Below are positions 8,227 to 17,400 of a stretch of DNA of 64,000 nt, piece after piece. Origin of the DNA: Streptomyces clavifer (GTDB lineage Bacteria > Actinomycetota > Actinomycetes > Streptomycetales > Streptomycetaceae); contig BMWJ01000007.1 in NCBI GenBank assembly GCA_014651175.1, forward strand, positions 248,001 to 312,000. Reading direction: 5' to 3'. Within the stretch, counting starts at the first letter, position 1. Each line of letters begins with the position of its first letter. The position numbers were made by a program, and so were the translations under genes. Under the pieces are notes generated by a model, which was not told the DNA's origin, did not search any database, and worked only from the letters and a program-made list of their open reading frames with translations.

Positions 8227-8918
8227 GAGGGCTCCAGGGTGGTGAGCAGTCGGGGTGGGCCGACGCGCCCGGACGGGGTGCGCCGGCAACGGCGTGCGGC
8301 GGGAGTGCCGGGCAGCGGGGGCAGCAGGACTGCGAGTACTGCGATGCCCGCCGCGAGGGCGAGCGGGGCGGCGGGAGAGGCGACCAGGGCGGCGAGGGGC
8401 AGGGCCAGGCGCGCGGCGCACTCCCCGAGGGCGCGGCCGAGGGCGGCGCGCGGGTGGATCCCGCGTTCGCACCACAGCCGCAGCCGGTCGAACGACCAGG
8501 CGGTGGCCCAGCCCATGAGCGGACGGAAGACCAGCCGATCGGCGAGGGCACCACAACGGCCCCAGCGCGGGCGGTAGTCGTAGCCGGTCAGGAAGCGGAC
8601 CCCGGTAGGGCCGGGGACGTAGCGCCAGTAGCCGCTGCCCTCGGCCAGCAGCGAGAGCGGGTGACCCGAAGCGAAGCGCAGCGCCGAAACGCGCGTGCCG
8701 TCGGGCCGTTGCCGCTCGCCCGCGCTGACTCCCGTGCCGGCGATCCACAGGAGGGGCAGCAGCCGGGTCGCGTAGCGGAAGCGCTGCGGCTCCCCTTCGG
8801 TGCGCGGCAGGTAGGAGATCGATGTGAACCTCAGGTCCCAGGACTGGTGCCGCGCCGGATTCTGGGTCCGCTCCCAGAGAACGTCCATATCGGCGTCGAT
8901 CACTGTTTCCACGTACAA
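8076..8918 (-). CDS. SRPBCC-like membrane-associated hypothetical protein
   Basis: A 280-residue open frame starting at TTG 8918. Residues 1-150 look like a START/SRPBCC ligand-binding fold (YVETVIDADMDVLWERTQNP at the start, then GYDYRPRWG), commonly fused or adjacent to DUF4166 in Streptomyces. Residues about 170-210 form a hydrophobic segment rich in Ala and Leu, likely one or two membrane helices. The last 50 residues are arginine- and serine-rich and overlap the DUF4166 gene in another frame, so the true C-terminus may have been shorter and lost through a frameshift. First gene of the TetR operon, directly behind the two operators. Function unknown; lipid or pigment binding is a guess. 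Confidence 0.6.
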   Translation of the reverse strand: MYVETVIDADMDVLWERTQNPARHQSWDLRFTSISYLPRTEGEPQRFRYATRLLPLLWIAGTGVSAGERQRPDGTRVSALRFASGHPLSLLAEGSGYWRYVPGPTGVRFLTGYDYRPRWGRCGALADRLVFRPLMGWATAWSFDRLRLWCERGIHPRAALGRALGECAARLALPLAALVASPAAPLALAAGIAVLAVLLPPLPGTPAARRCRRTPSGRVGPPRLLTTLEPSCPRSSTRTWEPTSVVCTPRSGAASPSGSTTAKPVSGAERWSGSATGPSS

Positions 8919-8941
8919 GCCGATATCCGCTCCCCTGGCTG

Positions 8942-8994
8942 TTTGAGCGTTCGCTCAAACGGCACCCTATCCCGTGTTTGAGCGAACGCTCAAG
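8942..8994. promoter_or_regulatory. Paired TetR-type operators
   Basis: Two 18-bp inverted repeats, TTTGAGCGTTCGCTCAAA at 8942-8959 and TTTGAGCGAACGCTCAAG at 8977-8994, share the half-site TTTGAGCG and are spaced 35 bp. They lie 23 bp upstream of the first gene of the SRPBCC/DUF4166/TetR operon and are very likely bound by the operon's own TetR protein. Confidence 0.85.
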
Positions 8995-9203
8995 AGAATC
9001 GACGGACAGGGGGACGGGCCGCTCATCGGCGACTTCGGACCAGCGGCACCGTGGACAGCGACTACCGGAGCCTGCCGCGCTCAAGGGACAGACGACCGTT
9101 CGCCGGGCGGTCGTCTGAGCAGGTCGGCCGCGCCCAGAAGACCAACTTCGTGGCCCCCTACCTACGGCTGCGGGACCTCAGAGGGAGGCGAGGAGGGCCT
9201 GAA

Positions 9204-9510
9204 CGTGACGGAGTCCTCCCACGGCGCGAAGTCCGTGATCGCACACGGCAAGGGTGGGGAGATCGCCTCGAACCGGCGCGACGAGCAGGAGATGTTCGTG
9301 CTGTGCCTGCGGATTCTGCAATCGGCCCTGGTCGACGTGAACACCCTGATGCTCCAGGACGTCCTCGGCGAACCGGAGTGGGCCGATCTCCTCACGCCCG
9401 CCGACCGGAGCGGCCTGACCCCGCTGTTCTGGTCGCACGTGCGCCCGTACGGGGAGGTCAACCTCGACATGGACCCCCGCCTCGACCTTGCTGCGGTCAG
9501 ACTTCCGGGT
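9204..9510 (+). pseudogene. Tn3-family transposase C-terminal remnant
   Basis: About 100 residues in one frame match the C-terminus of Tn3-family TnpA: IAHGKGGEIASNRRDEQE, then VNTLMLQDVLGEPEWADLLT and LTPLFWSHVRPYGEVNLDM. The remaining roughly 850 residues of a Tn3 transposase, including the catalytic DDE residues, are missing, and no resolvase is nearby. It is a dead fragment marking an old transposition or deletion event next to the TetR operon. Confidence 0.78.
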
Positions 9511-9633
9511 CCCCGAGTTCTGACGGAATCCGCCGACCAGGAGCCGTCTACGCGTGCATGAAGCGTGGGCGAGGTCAGAAGGAGCGAGGGGAGGGAGAAG
9601 GAAGCCAGATGGTCCGTCTACCTCCCGTAAACG

Positions 9634-10971
9634 TCATGTCGCTGCGTTCGCACTGCTTGGTGACGCGTCTTCCTTGGAATGCGGCTTCAGGATGCCCTGC
9701 CCGCGCGTACGGTCCATCTCGCGCCATTCCGGCCGCAGTCCAGCCAGATTCGTGGTGAGGAAGTACGCGGCGCCGCAGGCGAGCAGCACCGGCCCGAGTC
9801 CGACAGCGGTCACCGCCGCCCCGGCGAGCAGGCCGCCGAGAGGGATGCCGGCCCAGGCCAGCGAGTCACCGAGCGCGTTGACCCGGCCCAGCATCCGGCG
9901 CGGCACCCGCTCGACGAGAACGGCCCCTATCACCGGGTTGATGAAGCCGGCACCGAACCCACTGACCGCGAAGACGGCCAGTACCACCCCCAGCGGGGCA
10001 TCGAAGGCGAGGATCAGGAACCTCGGTGCCCCGGCCAGCAGGAACCCGGTGAGAACCACCACTCGCCGCCGCAGCCGGTGCGCGACCACCGCAGCGATCA
10101 GGCTCCCGCCGACCGCCGCGGCCCCCATCACGCTGCCCATCAGGCCGATCGCGGTCGGCCCGTTGCCCGACTCCCTGGCCCAGACCGGTACGAGCACCGA
10201 GTTGAACGCCGCGTCCAGCAGGTTGGTGATGCAGACCATGACGATGACGGTGAGCAGCAGAGGCTCGCCGCGCAGGAAGGTGAAGCCCTCGCCGAACCGC
10301 CGCCAGTAACCCGGTTCCGTCTCCCCGGCCGGCGAGGGGGCTTCCTCGGCCATGTGCCCCATGCCCCGGGGCAGCGCGAGTTTGATGATCACCGATCCGA
10401 GGGCGAAGCAGCCCGCGTTGACGGCGAGCCCCGTCAGGGGGCCGAGCAGCGCCACCAGGGATCCCCCGACCGCCAAGCCGACGGTAGAGGCGAGCCGCTC
10501 GATCACACCGGCCAGACCGGTGGCCCGCTCCAGCGGCACCCGACCGCGCTCGGCCGCCTCCGGGACCATCACCTCCTTGGCCAGGTCGCCGGGTCCCCGG
10601 GTCGCGCCGATCAGCGCGACCAGAACCAGCAGAAGGGGGTAGGAGAGCAGGTCCAGGGCGTTGAGCAGGGGAACCGCGGCGGCGGCGGTCGCGCTGGCCA
10701 GATCGGTGGTCCAGGAAACGGCCCGCGGGCCGATCCGGTCCACCAGCGGTCCGGTAAACGCCTTGACCACCACGTAGGGAGTCATCTCGCAGAAGGCGAC
10801 CAGTCCGGTCTGGGTGGCGCTGCCGGTGGTGACGAGGACGAACCAGGGCAGTGCCACAACGGAGATCCGAGTGCCGGTCAGTGACACGGCCATGGCCGCC
10901 AGCACCCCGCCAAGCGGCCGTAAGGACCGCCTTGTGGACATGCCGTCGGTGCCTAGAGCGTCCCCTGTCAC
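9634..10971 (-). CDS. MFS transporter
   Basis: A 445-residue major-facilitator protein with about 12 hydrophobic segments, for example GGVLAAMAVSLTGTRISVV, YPLLLVLVALIGATRG and GLGPVLLACGAAYFLTTNL. The pattern (GPLVDRIGPR loop after TM2, central hydrophilic loop about residues 200-230) fits drug-efflux type MFS proteins of the actinobacterial enterobactin-exporter/macrolide group. The GTG start overlaps the TGA of the regulator gene upstream, so it is translated from the same message. Its substrate is unknown; control by the ArsR-like protein suggests induced efflux. Confidence 0.88.
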   Translation of the reverse strand: MTGDALGTDGMSTRRSLRPLGGVLAAMAVSLTGTRISVVALPWFVLVTTGSATQTGLVAFCEMTPYVVVKAFTGPLVDRIGPRAVSWTTDLASATAAAAVPLLNALDLLSYPLLLVLVALIGATRGPGDLAKEVMVPEAAERGRVPLERATGLAGVIERLASTVGLAVGGSLVALLGPLTGLAVNAGCFALGSVIIKLALPRGMGHMAEEAPSPAGETEPGYWRRFGEGFTFLRGEPLLLTVIVMVCITNLLDAAFNSVLVPVWARESGNGPTAIGLMGSVMGAAAVGGSLIAAVVAHRLRRRVVVLTGFLLAGAPRFLILAFDAPLGVVLAVFAVSGFGAGFINPVIGAVLVERVPRRMLGRVNALGDSLAWAGIPLGGLLAGAAVTAVGLGPVLLACGAAYFLTTNLAGLRPEWREMDRTRGQGILKPHSKEDASPSSANAAT

Positions 10972-11636
10972 GACGTCTCCGCTTCTGTCACAGTCTCAGG
11001 ACCGGAGTGCACCTCCAGCGGGGCGGGCGTATCCAGTTCTGGCAGAAGCTGCGTGATGACGCCGACCCGCTCCGCTCCCTCCGGGGCACTGGCCGCCGCC
11101 TCGGGCGTATCTCTCCTGTACCGGGCGAGGACGGCCCTCAACTCCTGCCGCAAGGCGACGGCCTCTTCGGGCGTGAGCCGCAAGGCCATGTCGCTCATGT
11201 CGAAGGTGTTGCGCCACGTGCGGGGCATCGCCTGCAACTCGTTCAGCGTCTGCCGAGTGCGCAAGGTGTAAGTCGTGGCGACGGATTGCAGGAAGGCCAT
11301 GATGGCCTCGGGCTCTCGATCGGCCAGCTCCCGGTCGTTGAGCTCCGTCATCTGATGTACGGAACGCCACCAGCGCTCTCGCGCATTGCCGCGCTCGGTG
11401 TCCTCCTCAACGAAACCAGCCGCGCCGAGCTGGCGCAGGTGGTAGCTGGCCGTCCCGGAATTCACGCCCAGCCGCTCCGCGAGACGGGTAGCTGTCGACG
11501 GGCCGTACTTCCGCAGCAGCCCGACCAGGTGGACACGCACGGGATGCGCCATGGCACGCAACCCCTTGGCATCCAGAACAACGGAGTCCTCTTCAACGTT
11601 CTGGGGGCCATCCGGCCTCTCCACTGCATCAGCCAT
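10968..11636 (-). CDS. ArsR-type (HTH_20) transcriptional regulator
   Basis: A 222-residue regulator. A winged helix-turn-helix lies near the N-terminus: DAKGLRAMAHPVRVHLVGLL followed by RLGVNSGTASYHLRQL, typical of ArsR/HTH_20 repressors; the C-terminal half is helical and may bind a ligand. I choose ATG 11636 because family similarity begins there; the open frame extends 121 codons further without homology. Tandem palindromic repeats 24 bp upstream are probable autoregulatory operators. It is coupled by GTGA to the MFS gene, giving a classic repressor-efflux pair. Confidence 0.86.
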   Translation of the reverse strand: MADAVERPDGPQNVEEDSVVLDAKGLRAMAHPVRVHLVGLLRKYGPSTATRLAERLGVNSGTASYHLRQLGAAGFVEEDTERGNARERWWRSVHQMTELNDRELADREPEAIMAFLQSVATTYTLRTRQTLNELQAMPRTWRNTFDMSDMALRLTPEEAVALRQELRAVLARYRRDTPEAAASAPEGAERVGVITQLLPELDTPAPLEVHSGPETVTEAETS

Positions 11637-11659
11637 GTGACGCACGATAGTCCACAAAG

Positions 11660-11690
11660 AGTTCTTCGCGAAGAGTTCTTTGCGAAGAAC
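11660..11690. promoter_or_regulatory. Tandem operator of the regulator-MFS operon
   Basis: Two adjacent 14-bp units, AGTTCTTCGCGAAG (11660-11673) and AGTTCTTTGCGAAG (11674-11687), differ at one base. Each is itself near-palindromic around CTTCGCGAAG. They lie directly upstream of the regulator's ATG. Confidence 0.75.
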
Positions 11691-11926
11691 CTTTTGCGGT
11701 TCGCCTCGCTTGCCAAGACATCCCGCCCGCTGAGGATCTTGAGAATCCGCCTGATGGGCAGCGGGGGCATCGCTGTGTCTGGGGTCCGGCTCGAGGAACA
11801 ACCCGGCGTACTGCGGGATGGGCTGCTCTTCGGCGAGCCCGAGGTCGACGAGCGTCGTCATGTCGGCCTCGCCGTCGTCCAGTTGCCGCTGCACCTTCTC
11901 CATCCGCGTGTCCCCTGAGGGCGTGC

Positions 11927-12181
11927 TCAGCGAGGCAGCTTTCGCCCGTGCGGTCGGCGTCGACCGAATGACCGTGCGCAAGTGGACCCAGGCCCGCAAG
12001 GACCGCGCGCTGTTCGACCAGGTATGCCGGATGAGGGGATGCCGCGACCAGCGGTGTCGAGAAGGGCCGCGAGCTTCCGCGTGCTGAAGCCCCGCACCTT
12101 ACGAAGGCGGGCTAATTTCTCCGCTGCAGTCTTGCCGGTGGGGCCGACTTCGAGTGCTCGACGTCCACGTTGACCGCTCAC
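11927..12181 (-). pseudogene. Truncated XRE-type helix-turn-helix regulator
   Basis: From GTG 12181 the first 45-50 residues (TGKTAAEKLARLRKVRGF, then STRKLAALLDTAGRGIP) match the N-terminus of XRE regulators common in Streptomyces phage-like loci. After SSGIP the similarity ends and the frame runs on in unrelated sequence to 11927, so the gene is truncated at about base 12035. It is coupled by GTGA to the broken gene upstream. A different helix-turn-helix-like stretch (AFARAVGVDRMTVRKW) begins on the plus strand at about 11917 and abuts the same breakpoint. Confidence 0.6.
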
Positions 12182-12744
12182 GCCGCAACACCGGCGTCTT
12201 CCCGCAGCACCGCGTCCTGGGCTTCCCGCAGTTGCTTTCACTCCCCCAGGGTTTCCCACCGGGCCCCGCAGCGGACTCGGTGGCTGGCCGCGCTGGCGGT
12301 GAGGTCGGCGCGGCGGAGGTGGCCGTCGTCGAGTCGGGCGGGGCAGCGACCGATGCTGACACGCCCGGGTCGGCGTTCGTTGGCTGCGGCGGCGGTGCAT
12401 TCGGCGTGGAGCTTGCGCAGGTCGTCGATGTCCTGGCCGACGGATTCGTAGGAGTCGACGGCCGAAGGCAGGTTGTTGACGAGGAACCGGATGTGTTCGG
12501 GCACGGCCTGTGCTGGGCTACCGCGCCACGGGGCGACGGTCCAGCCGAGGGCTTTCCACCACGAGTCCTCAATGTCCCTCGGCCGGGTGGCGCCCCCGAT
12601 CGCGGTGAGGGACAGGACTTCAAGCCGCGGGGCTATGGGCGGGGGTCTTCGATCCGCTGGTCGCCCCGCCGCCTCGCGCGGCCCCACGGTTGAGGCTGGC
12701 GGTCTGGTCGACGCGACCTGCTCGACCTCCGCGATGACGGCCAC
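12178..12744 (-). pseudogene. Streptomyces hypothetical protein gene with an internal TGA
   Basis: This frame encodes a protein recognisable as the conserved Streptomyces partner of XRE regulators in phage-like loci: VIAEVEQVA, APRLEVLSLTAIGGATRPRD, WWKALGWTVAPWRGSPAQAV, then AECTAAAANERRPGRVSIG. In the stretch WETLGE-stop-KQLREAQDAVL, a TGA at 12238-12240 sits where tryptophan is expected; the frame then continues to a proper stop overlapping the next gene. So a single nonsense change disables it. The true N-terminus is uncertain. Function unknown. Confidence 0.62.
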
Positions 12745-12930
12745 GAGATCTGGGCTGCCGGCCTCCTTTCCCGCGTAACCGGACGCCGGAGGCACTGGCG
12801 AGGCCCTCCGTCCGGACTGCGTCCGTCGGAGGGAAACAACCCCCGACAGGGCACGCCGTGGTGATCTTGGGCCCGCAGCCGGGCCATCGTGGGACGGAGA
12901 ACTCGTTCGCGTTACGGATGGAGTACGCAG

Positions 12931-14028
12931 ATGTCGGTATCGAACCAGGCGATGACCCGGCGCGGCCTGCTCATCGCCGGTGGAGCAGCGACGGCCGCCG
13001 CTGCCACGAGCGGGTCCAGTGCTCTGGCCCGTGAGGAATCGGCGGTGCAGGGCGGATGGAGCGGTGATGATGCCAGCCGGGCGAGGATTGACGTCCACCA
13101 CCATTTCACCGCTCCGGCATGGGTGGACTGGGCCGAGCGCGAGGGCCTCGTGGTGCGCGAGGAGTTGCCGTGGTGGGCACGTTGGGATCTGGACTCCACC
13201 CTGGCGCTGATGGACCGGGTGGGAATCGCAACCGCGGTACTCAACCCGACCATGCAGGACCGATACCGCTCCGCGGCGCAGGCCAGAGAAGGCCTCACCG
13301 TTGTCTTCGAGGCGCTGTCAGATTTGATCGCCGCACACCCGGGACGTTTCGCTGTCCTCGGCCCTGCCGTCCTGGACCATCCCGAAGTGACCACGTGGGC
13401 TCTCCGACACGCCTTTGACGAGCTCGGCGCCGTTGGGGTCAGTGTGAAGGCGAACTACAACGGTGTCTATCTCGGTGATCCCTCATACGACAGCCTCTTC
13501 GCGCAACTCGACGAACGCGCCACGGTCCTCTTCACGCACCCGCTCGACCTCCCGAGCGGACCACCCGGCAGTCCCACGGTCCCCGGAATTCCGAACTTCA
13601 TGTGCGATTTCCTGCTGGATACTACGCGTGCCGCTGTCAATCTGATCCGTAGCAAGACCCTCGACCGCTACCCGCACCTGTCGGTCGTCCTGCCGCACGC
13701 CGGCGGCTTCCTCCCCCAGATCGCCACCCGGATGAAGGCTTTCGGCGACTTCTGTACCCCACCCCTCGATGCTGCCCGTGTGCAGGACTATCTCCACCGC
13801 TTCTACTACGACACGGCGGGCCCGATGGCCTCCGCAGGCACTCTGGTGTCCACCGCGGGTGCCGACCGGATCCTCTTCGGCACCGACTGGCCGGCTGCCT
13901 CCGCCGACATCATCACCGCCTTCACAGTGCCGGCCATCGAGACCGACCCCGTCCTGACGGACCGCCGACGTCGCGGCATCAACCGCGCCAACGCGCTGCA
14001 CCTCATGCCCTCGTTGGGGCGCGCCTGA
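12931..14028 (+). CDS. Amidohydrolase-2 family hydrolase/decarboxylase with Tat signal
   Basis: A 365-residue metal-dependent hydrolase of the amidohydrolase-2 (ACMSD-like) family. A twin-arginine signal (MTRRGLLIAGGAATAAAA) precedes the barrel, so a folded, metal-loaded enzyme is probably exported. Metal-binding motifs are RIDVHHHF (HxH), FTHPLDLP, VVLPHAGGFLP and LFGTDWP. Relatives include 6-methylsalicylate and related aromatic-acid decarboxylases; the substrate here cannot be named. The ATG at 12931 follows GGAG by 9 bases. The gene stands alone, flanked by decayed genes upstream and 447 bases of non-coding sequence downstream. Confidence 0.85.
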   Translation: MSVSNQAMTRRGLLIAGGAATAAAATSGSSALAREESAVQGGWSGDDASRARIDVHHHFTAPAWVDWAEREGLVVREELPWWARWDLDSTLALMDRVGIATAVLNPTMQDRYRSAAQAREGLTVVFEALSDLIAAHPGRFAVLGPAVLDHPEVTTWALRHAFDELGAVGVSVKANYNGVYLGDPSYDSLFAQLDERATVLFTHPLDLPSGPPGSPTVPGIPNFMCDFLLDTTRAAVNLIRSKTLDRYPHLSVVLPHAGGFLPQIATRMKAFGDFCTPPLDAARVQDYLHRFYYDTAGPMASAGTLVSTAGADRILFGTDWPAASADIITAFTVPAIETDPVLTDRRRRGINRANALHLMPSLGRA

Positions 14029-14475
14029 CCTCGCTGTCCGCCCGGCCTCCCCATACGGTCATCTCATCCCCGAGCCCCACCAATGACCGCACGGTCGGCC
14101 GGTTCAGTGGTGCCCGACGTCGAAGCCTCAGACGTCAGCGTCGAGGTGAGATCACCGCACAGTGGGGCCGAACCAGCCCCGCGAACGGCAGGGGATGGGT
14201 CATCAGCTGCACGGTCCTTGAACTCAAGGCCCCCCCTTTCGGTACCCGTGCGCTTGTGGACTCTTGCGGTGCAGGACGGTCGCTCGTGGCGCTGGTCCCG
14301 CGCGAAGCCCTGACGGTCCATCGCCTGGGTCTACGGCAAGGACCGCGATGAGCCGGCCACTGCGGACCTGGGGCTTGCCGTACGCGGCCTGGGCGGGCCC
14401 ACGTCCGGCCCGGCCACGGCTCGTCAGGAGCAGGCTGGTGCCGGCCCGTACCCTCTCCCTCTTCCTTCCGAGGAC
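14029..14475. other. Gap between amidohydrolase and WD40 gene
   Basis: 447 bases between convergent genes in which I see no recognisable gene, repeat or strong terminator. Confidence 0.4.
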
Positions 14476-17400
14476 TCAGGCGTCCCCCTCGTCCGCTGGG
14501 TACGGACAGCTGTCCCTGAACTCGACCTCCGGTACGTGCTCTTCCCACTCCTCGCGGCTGAGACCGCCGTCCGTGGCCCGGCATGCGATGCGGATGGAGT
14601 CGGCCGCGATCTCGGGGTAGTCGCCGATGTCGACGACATGCGCGTAACCCGCACTTGCCGTGATCATCGTCCGTCCCTGTGGTCCGCCCAGGACCACGTC
14701 GTCGACGCCCTCGCTGTGGCCGCTGAACGTGAACGCCAGATGCGGCCGTCCGGGGTCGGTGACGCTCCACACGCGTACGGCGCCGTCCTCTTCCGCACCG
14801 GCCAGGAGAACGCCGTCGGGATGAAAGGCCAGTCGGGTGAACTTCCTCCCGTTCAGCGCCGAAGGCTGCAACTCCCCCAACAGGTGCACGGAACCGGCGC
14901 GTTCGGCGGCCCACAACTGAATTCCGGTGTCGGCCTGTGCGGGCACCTCGGCGACGGCCGCCACCACGTTCCCCCGTGGAGAGAACGCCACCACGGAGCT
15001 GCCTTGGTAGAAGCGATCGCCGGACAGCGGCGCCGTCTTCCCTGAGCGCAGGTCCCAAAGGCGTAGGCTCGTCCCCGCGAGAAGGAGTTGGCGACCGTTC
15101 GGGCTGAAGATGACATCGTCGCCGCGAGCGGCAAGGGATGCGATCGAGGCGGGGCGGGCCGGGTCGGACACGTCCCAGACCTGTACGTGCTTCAGGTCGT
15201 TCACGGCGAGCAGCCGTCTGCCGGGGGCGAAGGCCAGCGAGGGCCGTGGAGCGCCGTCGTCGCCGCTGCGCACGGTGCCCGTAACGCGCGGGTGAGCCGG
15301 GGCGGAGACGTCCCAAAGGGTAACCCTTCGGTCGTGGTTGATGGTCGCGAGCAGCGTGCCGTCGTGGCTGAACTCGATATCGGCGAGGACGTCACCCACA
15401 CCGATGACGGAGCCGCCGTGGACCGTGTCGAAGCGCTCCTTCACAGGGTTGCTCAGTTTCGCCAGTCGCCGTGGCTCGGCTGGATCGGCCAGGTTCCACA
15501 GATCGATCCGATCGCCTCGGGCAACGGCAAGTGTCGTGCCGTCCCGCGCCAGCGCGAGCAGAGCCCCGTTGGGCAGCACGTCCAGGACTCGAGGTGGTCG
15601 GACGTCGGTGAGGTCCCAGTGGATGACCTCGTCGTAGCTCACCGAGACCAAAGAGTCTCCGTCGGCGCCGAACCGCGCCGCGTGGGCGAACGACGAGTGC
15701 CTGTACAGGCGGGACTCCCTGGTCATGTCGCTCGGATCTCTGACGTCCCACACAGCGACAGTCTCGTCCCAGCTCGAGCTGGCCAGGCGACGGCCGTCCG
15801 GGGAGAAGTCGAGGAAGCTGACCGTGTCGGTGTGAGCTGCCTGTTCGTCAAGGACTTTCGGGCTACGGGGCGAGCGGATGTCGATCAGTTTGACCGCACG
15901 GTCGTCGCTCGCCGCCAGCAGATCTCCGTCCGGGCTGAACGCCAGGGCACCACCGGCGTCTTCCACCACGCCCTGCGGCTTGGGTTTGCCGGGGTCCGAG
16001 ACGTCCCACAGCCGAAGCTCTCCGTGGGTGTCGGCGGTGACCAGCAGGCGGCCGTCCGGGCTGAACGCGGCCCGGTCGCCCTGCACCAGCTCCTGCGTGG
16101 TCGAGGAGTCCTCGACGAGCCCGAGCTGCCGCGGCTTCCGGGGGTCGCGGACGTCCCACAGGACGAGCTTGCTGTGGCCGACGTACCGAGACCAGCCGAT
16201 GGCAGCCACTGTGTTTCCGTCCGGGCTCAGGACCACCGCACTCGGTCCGTGCGCCACGTCCTTCAGACCTGTCGCACGCAGTGTCGCGACCGGACGCGGT
16301 TTCCCGTTCCCCCGGCGATCGGCGAGGTTCCACAGTCGCACCTCGTCGCCGCAGACGGCTACGAGCATGCGTTCGCCAGGGCCGCCGAACGTCACCGGCG
16401 TATGTGCCTCGTCGTTCGAGGGACACGCCATCCGGACCAGTGGCGTGCGAGGAACCGGATCACGGCTGGTGTCCCAGACTGCCAGGCGGTCACGTTCCGA
16501 CGTCGCCAGCATGCGCCCGCCACGCGCGAGCGCCATGTCCGCAGGTGCCACGGGCAACTCCGAAACCCCGCGGAACGCGCTGTCGGCCAGCGTGTCGAAG
16601 AGCGCGCGGTGAGCTTCGGCACTGGGACGCAAGACGTTTGCGGCAAGTTGGAGCCGTAGGGCCGCGTCAGGGTCCGACGTACCCAGGATGTCCGCCTCGG
16701 CCAACAGCGCACGGGCCGTCGCCACTTCCTGTTGCGCCTGCGCGTGACCCCTCTCCCTCACCGCCACGACCGCGGCGACGAGTGCGAGGCACAGGGCAAT
16801 GGCGACTGCGGACAGCGCTCGCTTCAGGAGAATGGTTCGGCGCTGCTCCCGGCGTAGTTCACTGGTCGCGTGGGACTGCCCGGCCGCCAGGAACTCATGC
16901 TCCAATGCGTGCAGTTCGATGTGCTCAGCAAGCTCCTCCGCGGTCTGGAGGCGACTTCCGCGGAACAGGAAGGCTGCGTCTCGGCCTGCGGTGTCCCATT
17001 CCTCGGCAGCGGTTCCCACCTGCTGCCGCAGCAGTAGGGCGGCAGCATTCTCCTGGACCCACTGGTGCAGCAGGGGCCAGGCCCGCAGCAGCGCCTCGTG
17101 TGCGATCTGGACGCTGTCCTTATCGACCGTCAGGAGCCGTGCAGTGGCCAGCTGGTCCCGGATCTGGCCTGAGCGGTCCGGCAGTGAGGCGAGCGGGACA
17201 CTGTGCCGCAGCACAGCGGGGCCACCGTCTGGCGGAAGGTGGACCAGGCGCAACAGCAACTCGCGCATCGTCGCCTGCCCGTCGTCGTCCAGGGACTCGT
17301 AGACGCGTCGGGTCGTGGTGGCCACCGACTGCCAGATGCCTTCCGTCGCCTGGTACCCGGCGAGGGTGAGTCGAACTCCGCTGCGACTGCGCCACGTTTC

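Noticed and set aside
14029-14475. Short frames after the amidohydrolase gene
   Set aside because: No recognisable product or start signals; composition looks non-coding.
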